From assembly GCF_003096415.1 (NCBI RefSeq), contig NZ_QEKH01000011.1, positions 62,001 through 126,000 on the forward strand: DNA of 64,000 bases, in the 5' to 3' direction. This DNA comes from Victivallis vadensis. GTDB lineage: Bacteria; Verrucomicrobiota; Lentisphaeria; Victivallales; Victivallaceae. The notes under the pieces are model-generated. The model ran no database searches and was not told the DNA's origin. It saw nothing but the letters and a program-made list of their open reading frames with translations. A program made the translations under genes and the position numbers. Shown here one piece after another: positions 45,146 to 54,032 of this stretch. Position 1 is the stretch's first letter, and every line of letters begins with the position of its first letter.

Positions 45146-45665
45146 TTGGAGTGCGGAGCCCGAAGGGCTTGCTCCCGCTTCGCGGGAGTAAGATTCATCT
45201 CCGCTTTCCAGTCACGCGTGAGTTTTATGGTTGGCTTGTCATTGCATCAAGAACAGGCAAGGTGCCCGGAGGGTAACAACTTTTGAGCGCAAGAACAGGC
45301 AAGGTGCCCGGAGGGTAGCGAGCACCGCACCTCCGGCCTGCGGATGGCTCCGGGGGACGTCGCGCACGTCCCCCGGACCCCCTCGCCGGTGGCGGAGGCC
45401 GGTCCGGTTGCAGGGCACTTCCGCTCGCGGGCGCGGCTTCGCCGCTTACTTGCCGGGCTGCGCCCGTCAACTCCTCAGCGTTCGCTGCGCTCACTACGCC
45501 GGAGGGGCTTCGCTCACTACGTTCGGCTTCGTCACTATCGTTCCTCGTTACTTGCTGCCGCAAGTAATTCCCTCACATTCGTTCGCGGCGCTGACCGCGC
45601 TTGTTGTGCGCCGCGTAAATGGTGTTACGGCCTTATTTGTGCGCCGCGTAAATGGTGTTGCTGAC
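45146..45665 (+). repeat. Long dispersed intergenic hairpin element, copy B
   Basis: Same order as copy A at 5716-6359: TTGGAGTGCGG-type start with a GCTCCCGC/GCGGGAG hairpin in place of tandem units, two ACAGGCAAGGTGCCCGGAGG motifs, the identical CCGGGGGACGT/ACGTCCCCCGG hairpin (45350-45376), a shared stretch including CGCTCGCGGGCGCGGCTTCG, the hairpin TTACTTGC/GCAAGTAA (45548-45567, sequence changed but pairing kept), and two GCGCCGCGTAAATGG units (45608, 45641). It follows the DUF4105 gene and precedes the pilins. 45048-45145 shows no gene. Confidence 0.85.
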
Positions 45666-45738
45666 CGACCGATGCTTCGCCTGTACTAGTTGCCCGCACG
45701 CCCCCCGGAGGGGCATTGGCGGGCGCACCCGGCAGCGG

Positions 45739-45771
45739 CACCTTGCCGCCACCTTGCCGCCACCTTGCCGC
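45739..45771 (+). repeat. 11-bp tandem repeat, three units
   Basis: CACCTTGCCGC repeats exactly three times at 45739, 45750 and 45761. It resembles the CACCTTGCCGG core of the short hairpin element. Confidence 0.9.
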
Positions 45772-45834
45772 ATAAAAAATCGGGATTTTTAAAAAATAAG
45801 GCGAAAATTTTCTAAAAAAAGATGATTTCAGCAC

Positions 45835-45863
45835 TTGCATATCGGGTCTTTTTTAATCATAAT
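45835..45863 (+). promoter_or_regulatory. Promoter of pilin 1
   Basis: TTGCAT (45835-45840), 17 bp, CATAAT (45858-45863), preceded by A/T tracts at 45785-45820. The same TTGCAT-17 layout serves pilin 2 and the gene at 54033. Confidence 0.65.
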
Positions 45864-45952
45864 AATAGTTAGATGGTACTGCTCACATTCCAAACACACT
45901 TGGAATATTTCAACAGGCAGCAGCCCAAAAATGATTATAAGGAGATTGGAAA

Positions 45953-46597
45953 ATGAAGAAAACTCGTGGGTTCACCCTTATTGAGCTGCTCGTCGTTATC
46001 GCGATTATCGCGATTCTGGCGGGCATGCTGCTTCCGGCGTTGAATCAGGCCCGTGAAAAAGCCCGCCGCATTTCCTGCGTCAGCAACTTGAAGCAGATCG
46101 GCACCTCATTGCAGACTTACGCGATCGACTTTGAAAGCCGTTTCCCCTCTCTGGCCGGAGCCGAAGGCTTTGAAGTTCTGCGCGCCAATGATTACCTGAC
46201 CGATTACGCTATTTATGTCTGCCCGTCCTCCACCACCACGAAAGGCTCCGGAACCGACGAACTGGAAGCCGAGAACGCCGACTATGCCTTTGCTGGAAAT
46301 ATGATGGCGGGTGACTCCGCCATGTACGGCAGAGCCGATTCCGGTATTGCAATCGACAAAAGCGGTTACAGCGGCCAAGCCTCTAATGGCGGTCAAGCCA
46401 ACCATTCCAAATATGGTTCAATCCTGTTTCAGGGCGGTCATGTAACCGGTTTTACCGGGACTGCTGCTGAGTCCGTCTCCAAAGGAGGCATTACCGTCAG
46501 TAATGCCGGAGCTTGGAACAGCGTCCAAAATGCCGGTTATACCATGACTTTCTCCGGCGGTACGGACGAAGGCGGTGAAGCGGCAGAAGGTGACTAA
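45953..46597 (+). CDS. Type IV pilin-like / prepilin-type protein 1
   Basis: 214 residues. A 5-residue leader ends in Gly, then [19 protein letters not shown] with Glu+5, the canonical site for prepilin peptidase and N-methylation. [30 protein letters not shown] follows (read in parts). The C-terminal half has [17 protein letters not shown], similar to the H-X9-DG region. AAGGAG precedes the ATG. A homologue lies 343 bp downstream; their N-terminal 60 residues are almost identical and the later parts diverge. It is probably a pilus or pseudopilus subunit. Confidence 0.92.
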   Translation: MKKTRGFTLIELLVVIAIIAILAGMLLPALNQAREKARRISCVSNLKQIGTSLQTYAIDFESRFPSLAGAEGFEVLRANDYLTDYAIYVCPSSTTTKGSGTDELEAENADYAFAGNMMAGDSAMYGRADSGIAIDKSGYSGQASNGGQANHSKYGSILFQGGHVTGFTGTAAESVSKGGITVSNAGAWNSVQNAGYTMTFSGGTDEGGEAAEGD

Positions 46598-46620
46598 GTT
46601 TTCAGAAAAAGTAATATCGG

Positions 46621-46639
46621 ACCGGAGGTCTCCTCCGGT
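46621..46639 (+). terminator. Hairpin after pilin 1
   Basis: ACCGGAGG, loop TCT, CCTCCGGT; no T-run follows, so it may stabilise the message rather than stop transcription. The remaining 46640-46940 holds the pilin 2 promoter and no gene. Confidence 0.5.
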
Positions 46640-46817
46640 TTCCGGTAGAAGTAAAACTCAATAAACCGGAGAAAGACCTGAACGACATATAAACTCCTTG
46701 ATAACCTAAATCGGTGTTGAACCGCGTTTCATGCGAATATTTTTTCCCAAAAACCTCAAAAAACGGGGTTTTTATGAAAAAAAGGCAAAAAAAGTCGAAA
46801 AATAAATGGTTTCGGTC

Positions 46818-46846
46818 TTGCATATTTCGGATTTTTTTGCTAAAAT
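46818..46846 (+). promoter_or_regulatory. Promoter of pilin 2
   Basis: TTGCAT (46818-46823), 17 bp with a T-run, TAAAAT (46841-46846), preceded by A-tracts that could act as an UP element. The leader is about 90 nt. Confidence 0.7.
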
Positions 46847-46940
46847 ATAAGCAACGAGCGCGGAGCTGTTCCTATTTGTTCAAATATTGAAACGAATCAG
46901 TGGACGACGCCGAAACAGAAATTATCAAAGGAGATAAAAA

Positions 46941-47594
46941 ATGAAAAAAAGTCGTGGGTTCACCCTTATTGAGCTGCTCGTCGTGATCGCGATTATCGCG
47001 ATTCTGGCGGGTATGCTGCTGCCGGCTCTGAACCAGGCCCGTGAGAAGGCCCGTCGTATTTCCTGCACCAGCAACCTGAAGCAGATCGGTACCTCTCTGA
47101 AGACCTACTCGATCGACTTCGAAAGCCGTCTGCCCTCTGATGCGGGTGTCGATGGTTTTGAAGTTCTGCGTGTCAATGACTACCTGACCGACTACAGCAT
47201 TTACATCTGTCCGTCGTCCACCACCACCAAAGGCAGTGGCACCCAGGCTTTGACTGAGAATGGTACTGCAGGCACGAAAGGCAGCCTCAGTGACTACTAC
47301 TATGCCGGTGGTATGATGGAGGGCGATTCGGCGACTTATGGCCGTGCGGATTCCGGTATCGCTGCCGACAGGATCAAGACTGCAAGTAAGTCGAATGGTG
47401 GCCAGGCCAATCACTCCAAGTATGGCAACGTCCTCTTCCAGGGCGGTCATGTGACTGGTTTTACCGGTCAGAAGGAAATGGCGACTGATGACGCGTTCAT
47501 CACTGATGGCGCTTACTGGCACAGCAAGACCAATGTTGGTGCAACTCAGACCTTTGGTTACGCCAAGGACAAGCGTGTGGGCTCTGGTAGCTAA
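46941..47594 (+). CDS. Type IV pilin-like / prepilin-type protein 2
   Basis: 217 residues, paralogue of the gene at 45953 with the same leader, helix ([20 protein letters not shown]) and [11 protein letters not shown] region, and the same C-terminal [17 protein letters not shown]. Unlike the neighbours it favours CGT, GGT, ACC and AAG codons, a bias usual in very strongly expressed genes. AAGGAG precedes the ATG, and a T-tailed terminator follows. It is probably the major surface fibre subunit. Confidence 0.92.
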   Translation: MKKSRGFTLIELLVVIAIIAILAGMLLPALNQAREKARRISCTSNLKQIGTSLKTYSIDFESRLPSDAGVDGFEVLRVNDYLTDYSIYICPSSTTTKGSGTQALTENGTAGTKGSLSDYYYAGGMMEGDSATYGRADSGIAADRIKTASKSNGGQANHSKYGNVLFQGGHVTGFTGQKEMATDDAFITDGAYWHSKTNVGATQTFGYAKDKRVGSGS

Positions 47595-47630
47595 TAAACT
47601 CAATTTGTGACTTCTGATCACAAATAATGA

Positions 47631-47663
47631 AATGGAGGGCTATTTGAATGCCCTCCATTTTTC
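47631..47663 (+). terminator. Rho-independent terminator after pilin 2
   Basis: AATGGAGGGC (47631-47640), 9-nt loop, GCCCTCCATT (47650-47659), then TTTC. Confidence 0.88.
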
Positions 47664-47680
47664 ATTCTCATTCCAAGTCC

Positions 47681-49477
47681 ATGAACAATAACTTCTTTAC
47701 CTTTCCAACTGCTTCTCTTTTTCTATTGTGTTTTACTGCTTATCCGTTGGGATTTGGAAAAGTATTGTTCGGTTCCGTCCCCTATTTTGGGGATGTGCCT
47801 CTTGTTGACCTGAATGTCCTGCCTTTTTTCGCCGCCGCGCTGATCTTTCTCCGTCCCGGCTTTCTGTCCGGCCTTTGGCTGAAAGATGGCTTATCACGCT
47901 GGCTGCTGCTGACGACCGGAGCGGGAATCCTGCTGGCTACCGTGCAGCAATTCCGGCTATCCGGCCCCTCCGACCGTTTCTGTGTCGCCCTTTTCTACCT
48001 ATTGCTCCCGCTGGCGGGCTGCGCCTGGGCCGACAGCTGGAGACGGCAGCTCCCGTTTTTCTTTACCGGCCTTGCCGTTATTACTCTGATCATCAACTTC
48101 AACGAGTTTTTTCATAAACTGGAACCGATCGGTTTATCCGGGAACTGGAACTGGAATCAGACCCTTCTTGCCGTTTCCCTGCCGTTCCCGTTCCTGCTGC
48201 TGTGCCGGAAACACGCCCGGCTTGTGATCCTGACCGCCGCCTCTTCCGCCGTTTTTCTGCTGTGGCTGCTTTTTCCGGCCAACACCAGCCGCGCCGCCAT
48301 CATCGCGATTCCAGGCGCCGCGCTGGTGCTGCTCTGCTCACAGCTGGGAGCGACCAGCCGGATCAGGGTGCTTCCCGCGATTCTCGTCGCGGCCGGAGGA
48401 GTCGCCCTGTTCCTGACCGTCATGCTTGCGCCCCCGGCTCCGATCGCGGCGGAACTCAATGCGGATTCCCGCATCCAGCTCTGGCGCGGCGCTTTCGACC
48501 TGGTCAACAACAATATTCTTTTCGGAGTGGGACCGGGGCGGTTCGAGGACGTGATTCCCCATTATCTGCCGGAGGATTATTTCCGAACCCCGTTCGTCGC
48601 CGACCGTCACCCCCATCCGCACAACGAGATTCTGCTTTATCTCTCCAACTTCGGCGTCATCGGCCTGATCTGGGCGGTACTGCTGATCACGGTATTGGTC
48701 CGCGGCATTATCCGGCTCAGGAGCTTCGACCGGATCGGGCTCGGACTTGCCTTTGCCGCGCTGGTGCTGCTGCTCCACGGCCAGCTCGACGTATTGCTCT
48801 CCACTCCGCTGGCGGGAGGGATCTTTCTGCTGCTGGCAGGCATGTTCTGGAAGTCCGGCGCTCCCCGCCCGGAACCGGTCCAAACGGCAATCCCCGTTCG
48901 CGCCCGCCGGATCGCCGCTTTGTTCTGCATACTGGCCGGGGTATATATCGCATGGGGAAATTTCGCCTCCGGGCTTGCGTTGCGTTCCGCCCGGCTGGCC
49001 CGGGACCGGGGGGATATTCCGAAAGCGTCGGCTGACCTGCAAAAGAGCCTGAACGTCAAGCCGACGCCGCAGGCTTATCTGTTTCAAGGCTCCATCGAAC
49101 TCTTCGACCGCAAAGATCCGGTCGCCGCGGCAGATGCGTTCGGGGAACTGGAAAAGCGGCTCGGACTTTCCAATTATTCCCACGCCAACGGGCTGATGGC
49201 GCGCGCGCTGGCCTCCTCCGGCCGGGAGAAGGAAGCGCTGGTCTACTTCGAGCGGGAACAGCGCAATTTCCCGTTGAGCGGGCTCAACGCGGGCTTCGCA
49301 CTGATGGTGCTCCGCCGCAACGCTTCGCCGGAGATCGTCAGCGCCGCGGAGGAGCGTTTCCACACCGTGATGGCGGCCAAAGGGCTGACGCCGGCTGATT
49401 TTCCGTTGCTGCTCCGCAATCCCCTCTGGGATGATTCGCCGCTGCTGCTCCGGGAAGGCCTGGAGAAACAGCGATGA
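47681..49477 (+). CDS. O-antigen ligase/oligosaccharyltransferase-like membrane protein with TPR-like tail
   Basis: 598 residues from ATG 47681 (the ATG at 47648 lies in the pilin terminator). About ten membrane helices, then the Wzy_C/WaaL motif HPHNEILLYLSNFGVIGL with the large extracytoplasmic loop before it (RIQLWRGAFDLV, GVGPGRFEDVIPHYL). The C-terminal 150 residues are helical repeats (ASADLQKSLNVKP, AADAFGELEKRL) of TPR type. It transfers glycan from a lipid carrier to LPS or protein. Standing directly behind two pilins, a pilin O-glycosylation role is possible. It overlaps the next gene by ATGA. Confidence 0.82.
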   Translation: MNNNFFTFPTASLFLLCFTAYPLGFGKVLFGSVPYFGDVPLVDLNVLPFFAAALIFLRPGFLSGLWLKDGLSRWLLLTTGAGILLATVQQFRLSGPSDRFCVALFYLLLPLAGCAWADSWRRQLPFFFTGLAVITLIINFNEFFHKLEPIGLSGNWNWNQTLLAVSLPFPFLLLCRKHARLVILTAASSAVFLLWLLFPANTSRAAIIAIPGAALVLLCSQLGATSRIRVLPAILVAAGGVALFLTVMLAPPAPIAAELNADSRIQLWRGAFDLVNNNILFGVGPGRFEDVIPHYLPEDYFRTPFVADRHPHPHNEILLYLSNFGVIGLIWAVLLITVLVRGIIRLRSFDRIGLGLAFAALVLLLHGQLDVLLSTPLAGGIFLLLAGMFWKSGAPRPEPVQTAIPVRARRIAALFCILAGVYIAWGNFASGLALRSARLARDRGDIPKASADLQKSLNVKPTPQAYLFQGSIELFDRKDPVAAADAFGELEKRLGLSNYSHANGLMARALASSGREKEALVYFEREQRNFPLSGLNAGFALMVLRRNASPEIVSAAEERFHTVMAAKGLTPADFPLLLRNPLWDDSPLLLREGLEKQR

Positions 49478-51336
49478 ACCTTGAACTGCATCTCGCCCAG
49501 CTCCAGCAACCGCCGGCGATCGCGCTGATTGCTTCGGTGCTTATGCTGGCGGCGGGGTACGGAATCGGCGTACTGGCGACGCTTCCATTTCCCGCCATCC
49601 GCCGTTCCGTTCTGCGCGTTCTGCTTCTGACGGTGCTGGGGCTCGACCTGATCGCCCTTTGCAGCCTGTTTGCGGCCCCTCTGGTCGCGATGGCTCCCCG
49701 GCCTGTACTCTGGGCCGTTTCGGGAGCTGCGGCTCTCTACGGGGCTTTCCGGCTCCGCCGCGACCTCTCCGGCATCTTCAAGCAGCCGGTGCTGCTGCTG
49801 TTCACCGCCGGCTTCGGCGTGTTCACCCTCGGTTCGGCCCTCTGCCTGCCTTATGCGTGGGATGAACAGGTCTATCAGGCCGCCCTTCCCTTCCGCTATC
49901 TGGCGCAGGGCTCGGCGGCGGTCCTGCCGGACAACCCTTATTCGGCGCTGGCGTCGATGAACCACTTCCTGCTGCTGATCCCCTGCAAGCTCGGCGGAGT
50001 GCTGATGCCCCGGCTGCTGGTATGGAGCAGCTATCTGCTGATTTTCCCGTGGTTCTATCTGTTGCTGGAGCGGCGCGGCAAGGTTGCGGCGGCCATATTG
50101 ACGCTGGCAGTCGTGCTGGCTCCGGTCACGCCGGTGATGAACCGCAACGCCTATGCGGAAGGTTATATCCTGTTGAATCTCCTCGCCGGGCTGACCGCCC
50201 TGCGGCTCTGCCGGAAGCAGCCGCTGCCGATGGCGCTGTACCTCGGATTTTTTTCCGGCATGGCGGCGGCGGTCAAACTGACCGGCGGCGGGGTGTCGCT
50301 GGCGCTTTTCTTCCTGTGGCTCGGCACGCTGGACCGCGACCGTCTCCGGCGTTTCGGCTGTTATGCGGCGGGAGCCGTGCTCGGAATGGCTCCCTTCTAT
50401 TTGCGCACTTTCCTCTGCACCGGCAATCCGTTCTATCCCTACGGCTCGTTCCTGTTCGCCCCCGGAACTCCCGCCGCCGAGGTGGAACTTTACCACACTC
50501 AACTCGGCAGCCACCTTTACGGCCTCTCCGGCATTTCCGGCATTCTGTCAGGCTGGATTCTGGCGGCGTTCGACCGAAAGACGTTCGACGGCGTGACTTT
50601 CGGCTGGCAGTTCCTGCTGATGGCGGCGGCCGCCGCGACGGCGGCATGGCTGACCGGCAGGCGTTCGCCCGGACGGTTCCGAATACTGCGTTACCCGGTT
50701 TTCGCGGTATCGGCGCTCTATTTGTTCTGGGCGTTCAGTTCGCAGCAGACCCGCTTTCTGTACCCGCTGCTCTTTCTCGCCGCCCTCGGCGCCGGTTTCC
50801 TGATGCCGCTTCTTACCATGAAACAGCGGCGGCTCTGTCTGATCGCGATCGGTGCGGCCGCAGCTTTCAGCATCTTCCCGCCCGGCTTCAACCACTACCG
50901 GCAGGCGTGGAAACTGCACACGCTTTCAACACGCGAACCGGTAAAATTCCTGTCGTTCGCCGCGCGCGATCCGGAATATTTCACCATGCTTGAATACATC
51001 GGCAAACATATCCCCGCCGACAGCCGGTTGCTGCTGGTCTTCGAGCGGCGCGGGCTCTACGTTCCCCGTGAATACCGGATCGGCACGCCCTGTTTCCAGC
51101 AGGCGCACTTCACCCCGGTTCCGGCGGATGCCGCCGGAACACTCTCCGCGATCCGGCACTCCGGGGCGGACTACCTGCTGATCGGCGCAAGCAGTCAGGA
51201 CCCGGATTATCTCGAAGCCTACAACGAAGAAAACGCCAGGCTCGCCGGGCACCTCCGCACCCTGCTGCGGGACGGCGCGCTGACTCTCGTGGAAGTTCCG
51301 GGCACGGGGGCTTATACGCTGTTGAAAGTCAACTGA
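49474..51336 (+). CDS. GT39/ArnT-like membrane glycosyltransferase
   Basis: 620 residues, about 11 membrane helices. The acidic motif YAWDEQVYQAALPFRYL near residue 130 matches the first loop DE motif of GT39/ArnT/PMT-type, dolichyl- or undecaprenyl-phosphate-sugar-using enzymes; YLTAF-type helices follow and a soluble C-terminal part has FSFAARDPEYFTMLEYI and VFERRGLYVPREYRIG. It should add a sugar outside the membrane. It pairs with the O-antigen-ligase-like gene upstream (ATGA). The proB promoter is inside its last codons. Confidence 0.78.
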   Translation: MNLELHLAQLQQPPAIALIASVLMLAAGYGIGVLATLPFPAIRRSVLRVLLLTVLGLDLIALCSLFAAPLVAMAPRPVLWAVSGAAALYGAFRLRRDLSGIFKQPVLLLFTAGFGVFTLGSALCLPYAWDEQVYQAALPFRYLAQGSAAVLPDNPYSALASMNHFLLLIPCKLGGVLMPRLLVWSSYLLIFPWFYLLLERRGKVAAAILTLAVVLAPVTPVMNRNAYAEGYILLNLLAGLTALRLCRKQPLPMALYLGFFSGMAAAVKLTGGGVSLALFFLWLGTLDRDRLRRFGCYAAGAVLGMAPFYLRTFLCTGNPFYPYGSFLFAPGTPAAEVELYHTQLGSHLYGLSGISGILSGWILAAFDRKTFDGVTFGWQFLLMAAAAATAAWLTGRRSPGRFRILRYPVFAVSALYLFWAFSSQQTRFLYPLLFLAALGAGFLMPLLTMKQRRLCLIAIGAAAAFSIFPPGFNHYRQAWKLHTLSTREPVKFLSFAARDPEYFTMLEYIGKHIPADSRLLLVFERRGLYVPREYRIGTPCFQQAHFTPVPADAAGTLSAIRHSGADYLLIGASSQDPDYLEAYNEENARLAGHLRTLLRDGALTLVEVPGTGAYTLLKVN

Positions 51337-51350
51337 CCGCGGTGTATATT
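51322..51350 (+). promoter_or_regulatory. Promoter of proB-miaB
   Basis: TTGAAA (51322-51327), 17 bp, TATATT (51345-51350), straddling the stop codon of the GT39-like gene. Confidence 0.65.
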
Positions 51351-51386
51351 ACTTGGATTACTGCAATTCAACAAAACGGAAGTTTT

Positions 51387-52508
51387 ATGGAACATAACAA
51401 TCTCGCCATCCGCCGGGAAGTCGTCAAACAGGCCCGGCAGGTCATCGTCAAGGCCGGCACCCGCCTGCTCACCAGCCAGGAAGCGATCGCGGAGCTGGTC
51501 GAAGGCATCGACGCATTGCGCCGCCACGGCAGCCGGGTGTTGCTGGTCTCCTCCGGCGCGGTCGGCATGGGAATGCGCATCCTCGGGCTCAAAAAACGCC
51601 CGAAGGAGCTCGCGCAGGTACAGGCGCTCGCGGCGATCGGGCAGTCCCGGCTGATGTCGATCTACGACGAGGAGTGCGGCAAGCGGAACTTCAAGACCGC
51701 CCAGCTGCTGCTCACCGCCGACGACCTGCGCAGCCGCAAACGGTATCTGAACGTGATGAACTGCATCAACGCGCTGTGGGAAAACGGCGTGCTGCCGATC
51801 GTGAATGAGAACGACCCGGTTTCGGTCGACGAGCTGAAATTCGGCGACAACGACACGCTCGCCGGAATGCTCGCGTCGCTGACCGATTCGCAACTGACCA
51901 TCATCCTGACCACCGAGCAGGGGTTGCGCGAACGCGTCGACGGCGTGCTCGGCGACCGGATCAGCGTGGTGGAGTCGCTCGACGAAACGGTCAAGGCCAT
52001 GGCGGGCGACACCGACAATTCGGAATTTTCGATCGGCGGCATGAGCTCGAAATTGCGCGCCGCCGAGATCGTGACCGCCGCCGGGGAATATCTGTGGATC
52101 GCCGACGGACGGGTCAAAGGCATCCTCAATTCGATCATGAACGGCGAGGACGTCGGGACGGTCTTCCTGCCGCGCCGCCACCGCCTGACCGGGCGCAAAC
52201 GGTGGATCACTTTTTTCAGCAGGATTTCCGGCGTGCTGCTGGTCGATGCGGGGGCGGCAAGGGCGGTCAAAGAGCAGGGCAAAAGCCTGCTGCCCTCCGG
52301 CGTGAAGTTCGTATCGGGCGTTTTCAAGCGGGGCGACGCGGTCGAAATCTCCGGACCGGACGGCGTCCCCTTCGCGCGCGGGCTGGTCAACTTCGAGGCC
52401 TCCGACTGCCTGAAGATCTGCGGCCGCCACTCCGACGAGATCCACGCCATTCTCGGCCCGAATGTGGACGATGAACTGATCCACCGCGACAACCTGACAC
52501 TGCTGTAA
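51387..52508 (+). CDS. proB: Glutamate 5-kinase
   Basis: 373 residues from ATG 51387 (GGAAG upstream; an upstream ATG at 51342 lacks a site). It phosphorylates glutamate for proline synthesis. The amino-acid-kinase domain shows VKAGTRLLT, LLVSSGAVGMGM, NENDPVSVDELKFGDND and SIGGMSSKLRAAEIV; a PUA domain fills the C-terminal 110 residues (KSLLPSGVKFVSGVFKRGDAVEI). The length is normal. miaB follows after 4 bp. proA is not in the window. Confidence 0.96.
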   Translation: MEHNNLAIRREVVKQARQVIVKAGTRLLTSQEAIAELVEGIDALRRHGSRVLLVSSGAVGMGMRILGLKKRPKELAQVQALAAIGQSRLMSIYDEECGKRNFKTAQLLLTADDLRSRKRYLNVMNCINALWENGVLPIVNENDPVSVDELKFGDNDTLAGMLASLTDSQLTIILTTEQGLRERVDGVLGDRISVVESLDETVKAMAGDTDNSEFSIGGMSSKLRAAEIVTAAGEYLWIADGRVKGILNSIMNGEDVGTVFLPRRHRLTGRKRWITFFSRISGVLLVDAGAARAVKEQGKSLLPSGVKFVSGVFKRGDAVEISGPDGVPFARGLVNFEASDCLKICGRHSDEIHAILGPNVDDELIHRDNLTLL

Positions 52509-52512
52509 ATCC

Positions 52513-53853
52513 ATGAAAATCTTTATCAAAACCTACGGCTGCCAGATGAACGAACGCGACTCCGAAGCGTTCGCCGGGATGCTGGTGGAAGCGGGGCACA
52601 CGATGGTCGACTCCGAAGAACAGGCCGACGTATTGCTCTTCAACACATGCAGCGTCCGTGAGCAGGCCGAGCGCAAGGCGATCGGCAAGATCGGCTTTAT
52701 GAAAAAGCTCAAGGCAAAGCATCCCGAACTGATCATCGGCGCGATGGGCTGCATGGCGCAGCGGCTCGGCAACGACCTCCTGAAAGAGCTGCCCCACCTC
52801 GACTTCGTGCTCGGCACCGGGCAGCTGCATACGCTGGTCCCGCTGATCGAATCGATCCGGGCCGACCGGCGGCAGGTCGCAAGCCTCAATGAATCCGAAG
52901 CGGTGCTGACCGGTATGGGCAGTCATTACCGCCCTGCCGGAGATGTGCGGAACTGGCACGCGCAGATCGCGATCACCCGCGGCTGCAACCGCTTCTGCAG
53001 CTACTGCATCGTGCCGTATGTGCGCGGCCGTGAAATCAGCCGCGATCCCGGCGATGTGGTCCGGGAGGCCCGCGAGCTGGTGGCCGCCGGAGCCCGCGAG
53101 CTCATGCTGCTCGGCCAGAATGTCGCCGCCTACGGACTCGGCGGCAACACCAATCCGCCGGAAGACGGCAGTTCCCCCTTTGCGGAACTGCTCGAAGAAC
53201 TGGACCGGATTCCGGAGCTGCTGCGCATCCGTTTCACCTCGCCCTATCCGACCTACTTCAACGGGCGGCTGATCGACGCGATCGCCAAAAGCCGGACGGT
53301 CTGCCACAACATCCACCTGCCGTTGCAATCGGGTTCGGACCGGATGCTCAAGGCGATGAACCGGCAGTACACCCATGATTCCTATCTGGAGGTAGTGAAC
53401 CGCATCCGCGCCGCCATGCCGGATGTGACTTTCTCCACCGACGTGATCGTCGGCTTCCCCGGCGAAACCGACGGGGATTTCAAGCAGACCCGCGAGGTGA
53501 TGAACACGGTCGGCTTCGACAACTCCTTCATCTTCAAATATTCGCCCCGCCCGGGAGCCAGATCCGCCGCCCTTGCGGATTCGGTTCCGCAGGAGGTCAA
53601 GGAGGAACGCAACCAGATCCTGCTCAATGACCTGAAGCTCCGTGTCGAAGCCTTCCTGAAACAGCAGATCGGCACCACGCAGGAGATATTGGTCGAGGGG
53701 GTCAGCCCCCGGAATCCGGCCCGCTGGTGCGGACGAACCGGCACCAACCGGCTGATCCATTTCGAGCCGGAGGAGGGATTGCAGGCCGGAACGCTGCGCT
53801 CCGTGACCGTGACCCGCGCCGGAAGCGTCTCTCTATTCGGCGAACTGGTTTAG
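52513..53853 (+). CDS. miaB: tRNA-2-methylthio-N6-dimethylallyladenosine synthase
   Basis: 446 residues, radical-SAM methylthiotransferase that modifies A37 of tRNA. The N-terminal cluster uses Cys10, Cys46 and Cys80; the SAM cluster CxxxCxxC is Cys158, 162 and 165 in RGCNRFCSYCIVPYVRG. NIHLPLQSGSDRMLK and VGFPGETD match the MiaB subfamily, and a TRAM domain ends the protein. It is co-transcribed with proB (4-bp gap). Confidence 0.96.
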   Translation: MKIFIKTYGCQMNERDSEAFAGMLVEAGHTMVDSEEQADVLLFNTCSVREQAERKAIGKIGFMKKLKAKHPELIIGAMGCMAQRLGNDLLKELPHLDFVLGTGQLHTLVPLIESIRADRRQVASLNESEAVLTGMGSHYRPAGDVRNWHAQIAITRGCNRFCSYCIVPYVRGREISRDPGDVVREARELVAAGARELMLLGQNVAAYGLGGNTNPPEDGSSPFAELLEELDRIPELLRIRFTSPYPTYFNGRLIDAIAKSRTVCHNIHLPLQSGSDRMLKAMNRQYTHDSYLEVVNRIRAAMPDVTFSTDVIVGFPGETDGDFKQTREVMNTVGFDNSFIFKYSPRPGARSAALADSVPQEVKEERNQILLNDLKLRVEAFLKQQIGTTQEILVEGVSPRNPARWCGRTGTNRLIHFEPEEGLQAGTLRSVTVTRAGSVSLFGELV

Positions 53854-53952
53854 GAGCCGCACGCGCCTGCCGTGCCCGACCTCACATTTTCACGCTGTAT
53901 GCAAATCCCCATTCAGGAAACTTGCACACGGCGTATTTTCGCCCTTTACCAC

Positions 53953-53981
53953 TTGCATATTGCCATACTCTGAGGTATAAT
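53953..53981 (+). promoter_or_regulatory. Promoter of the membrane protein-GT2 unit
   Basis: TTGCAT (53953-53958), 17 bp, TATAAT (53976-53981), 51 bp before the ATG. Confidence 0.75.
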
Positions 53982-54032
53982 AGCATTGAGGGGTCATTGG
54001 GGGCTGTTCAAACGATCATCGGGAGGTGGGTC

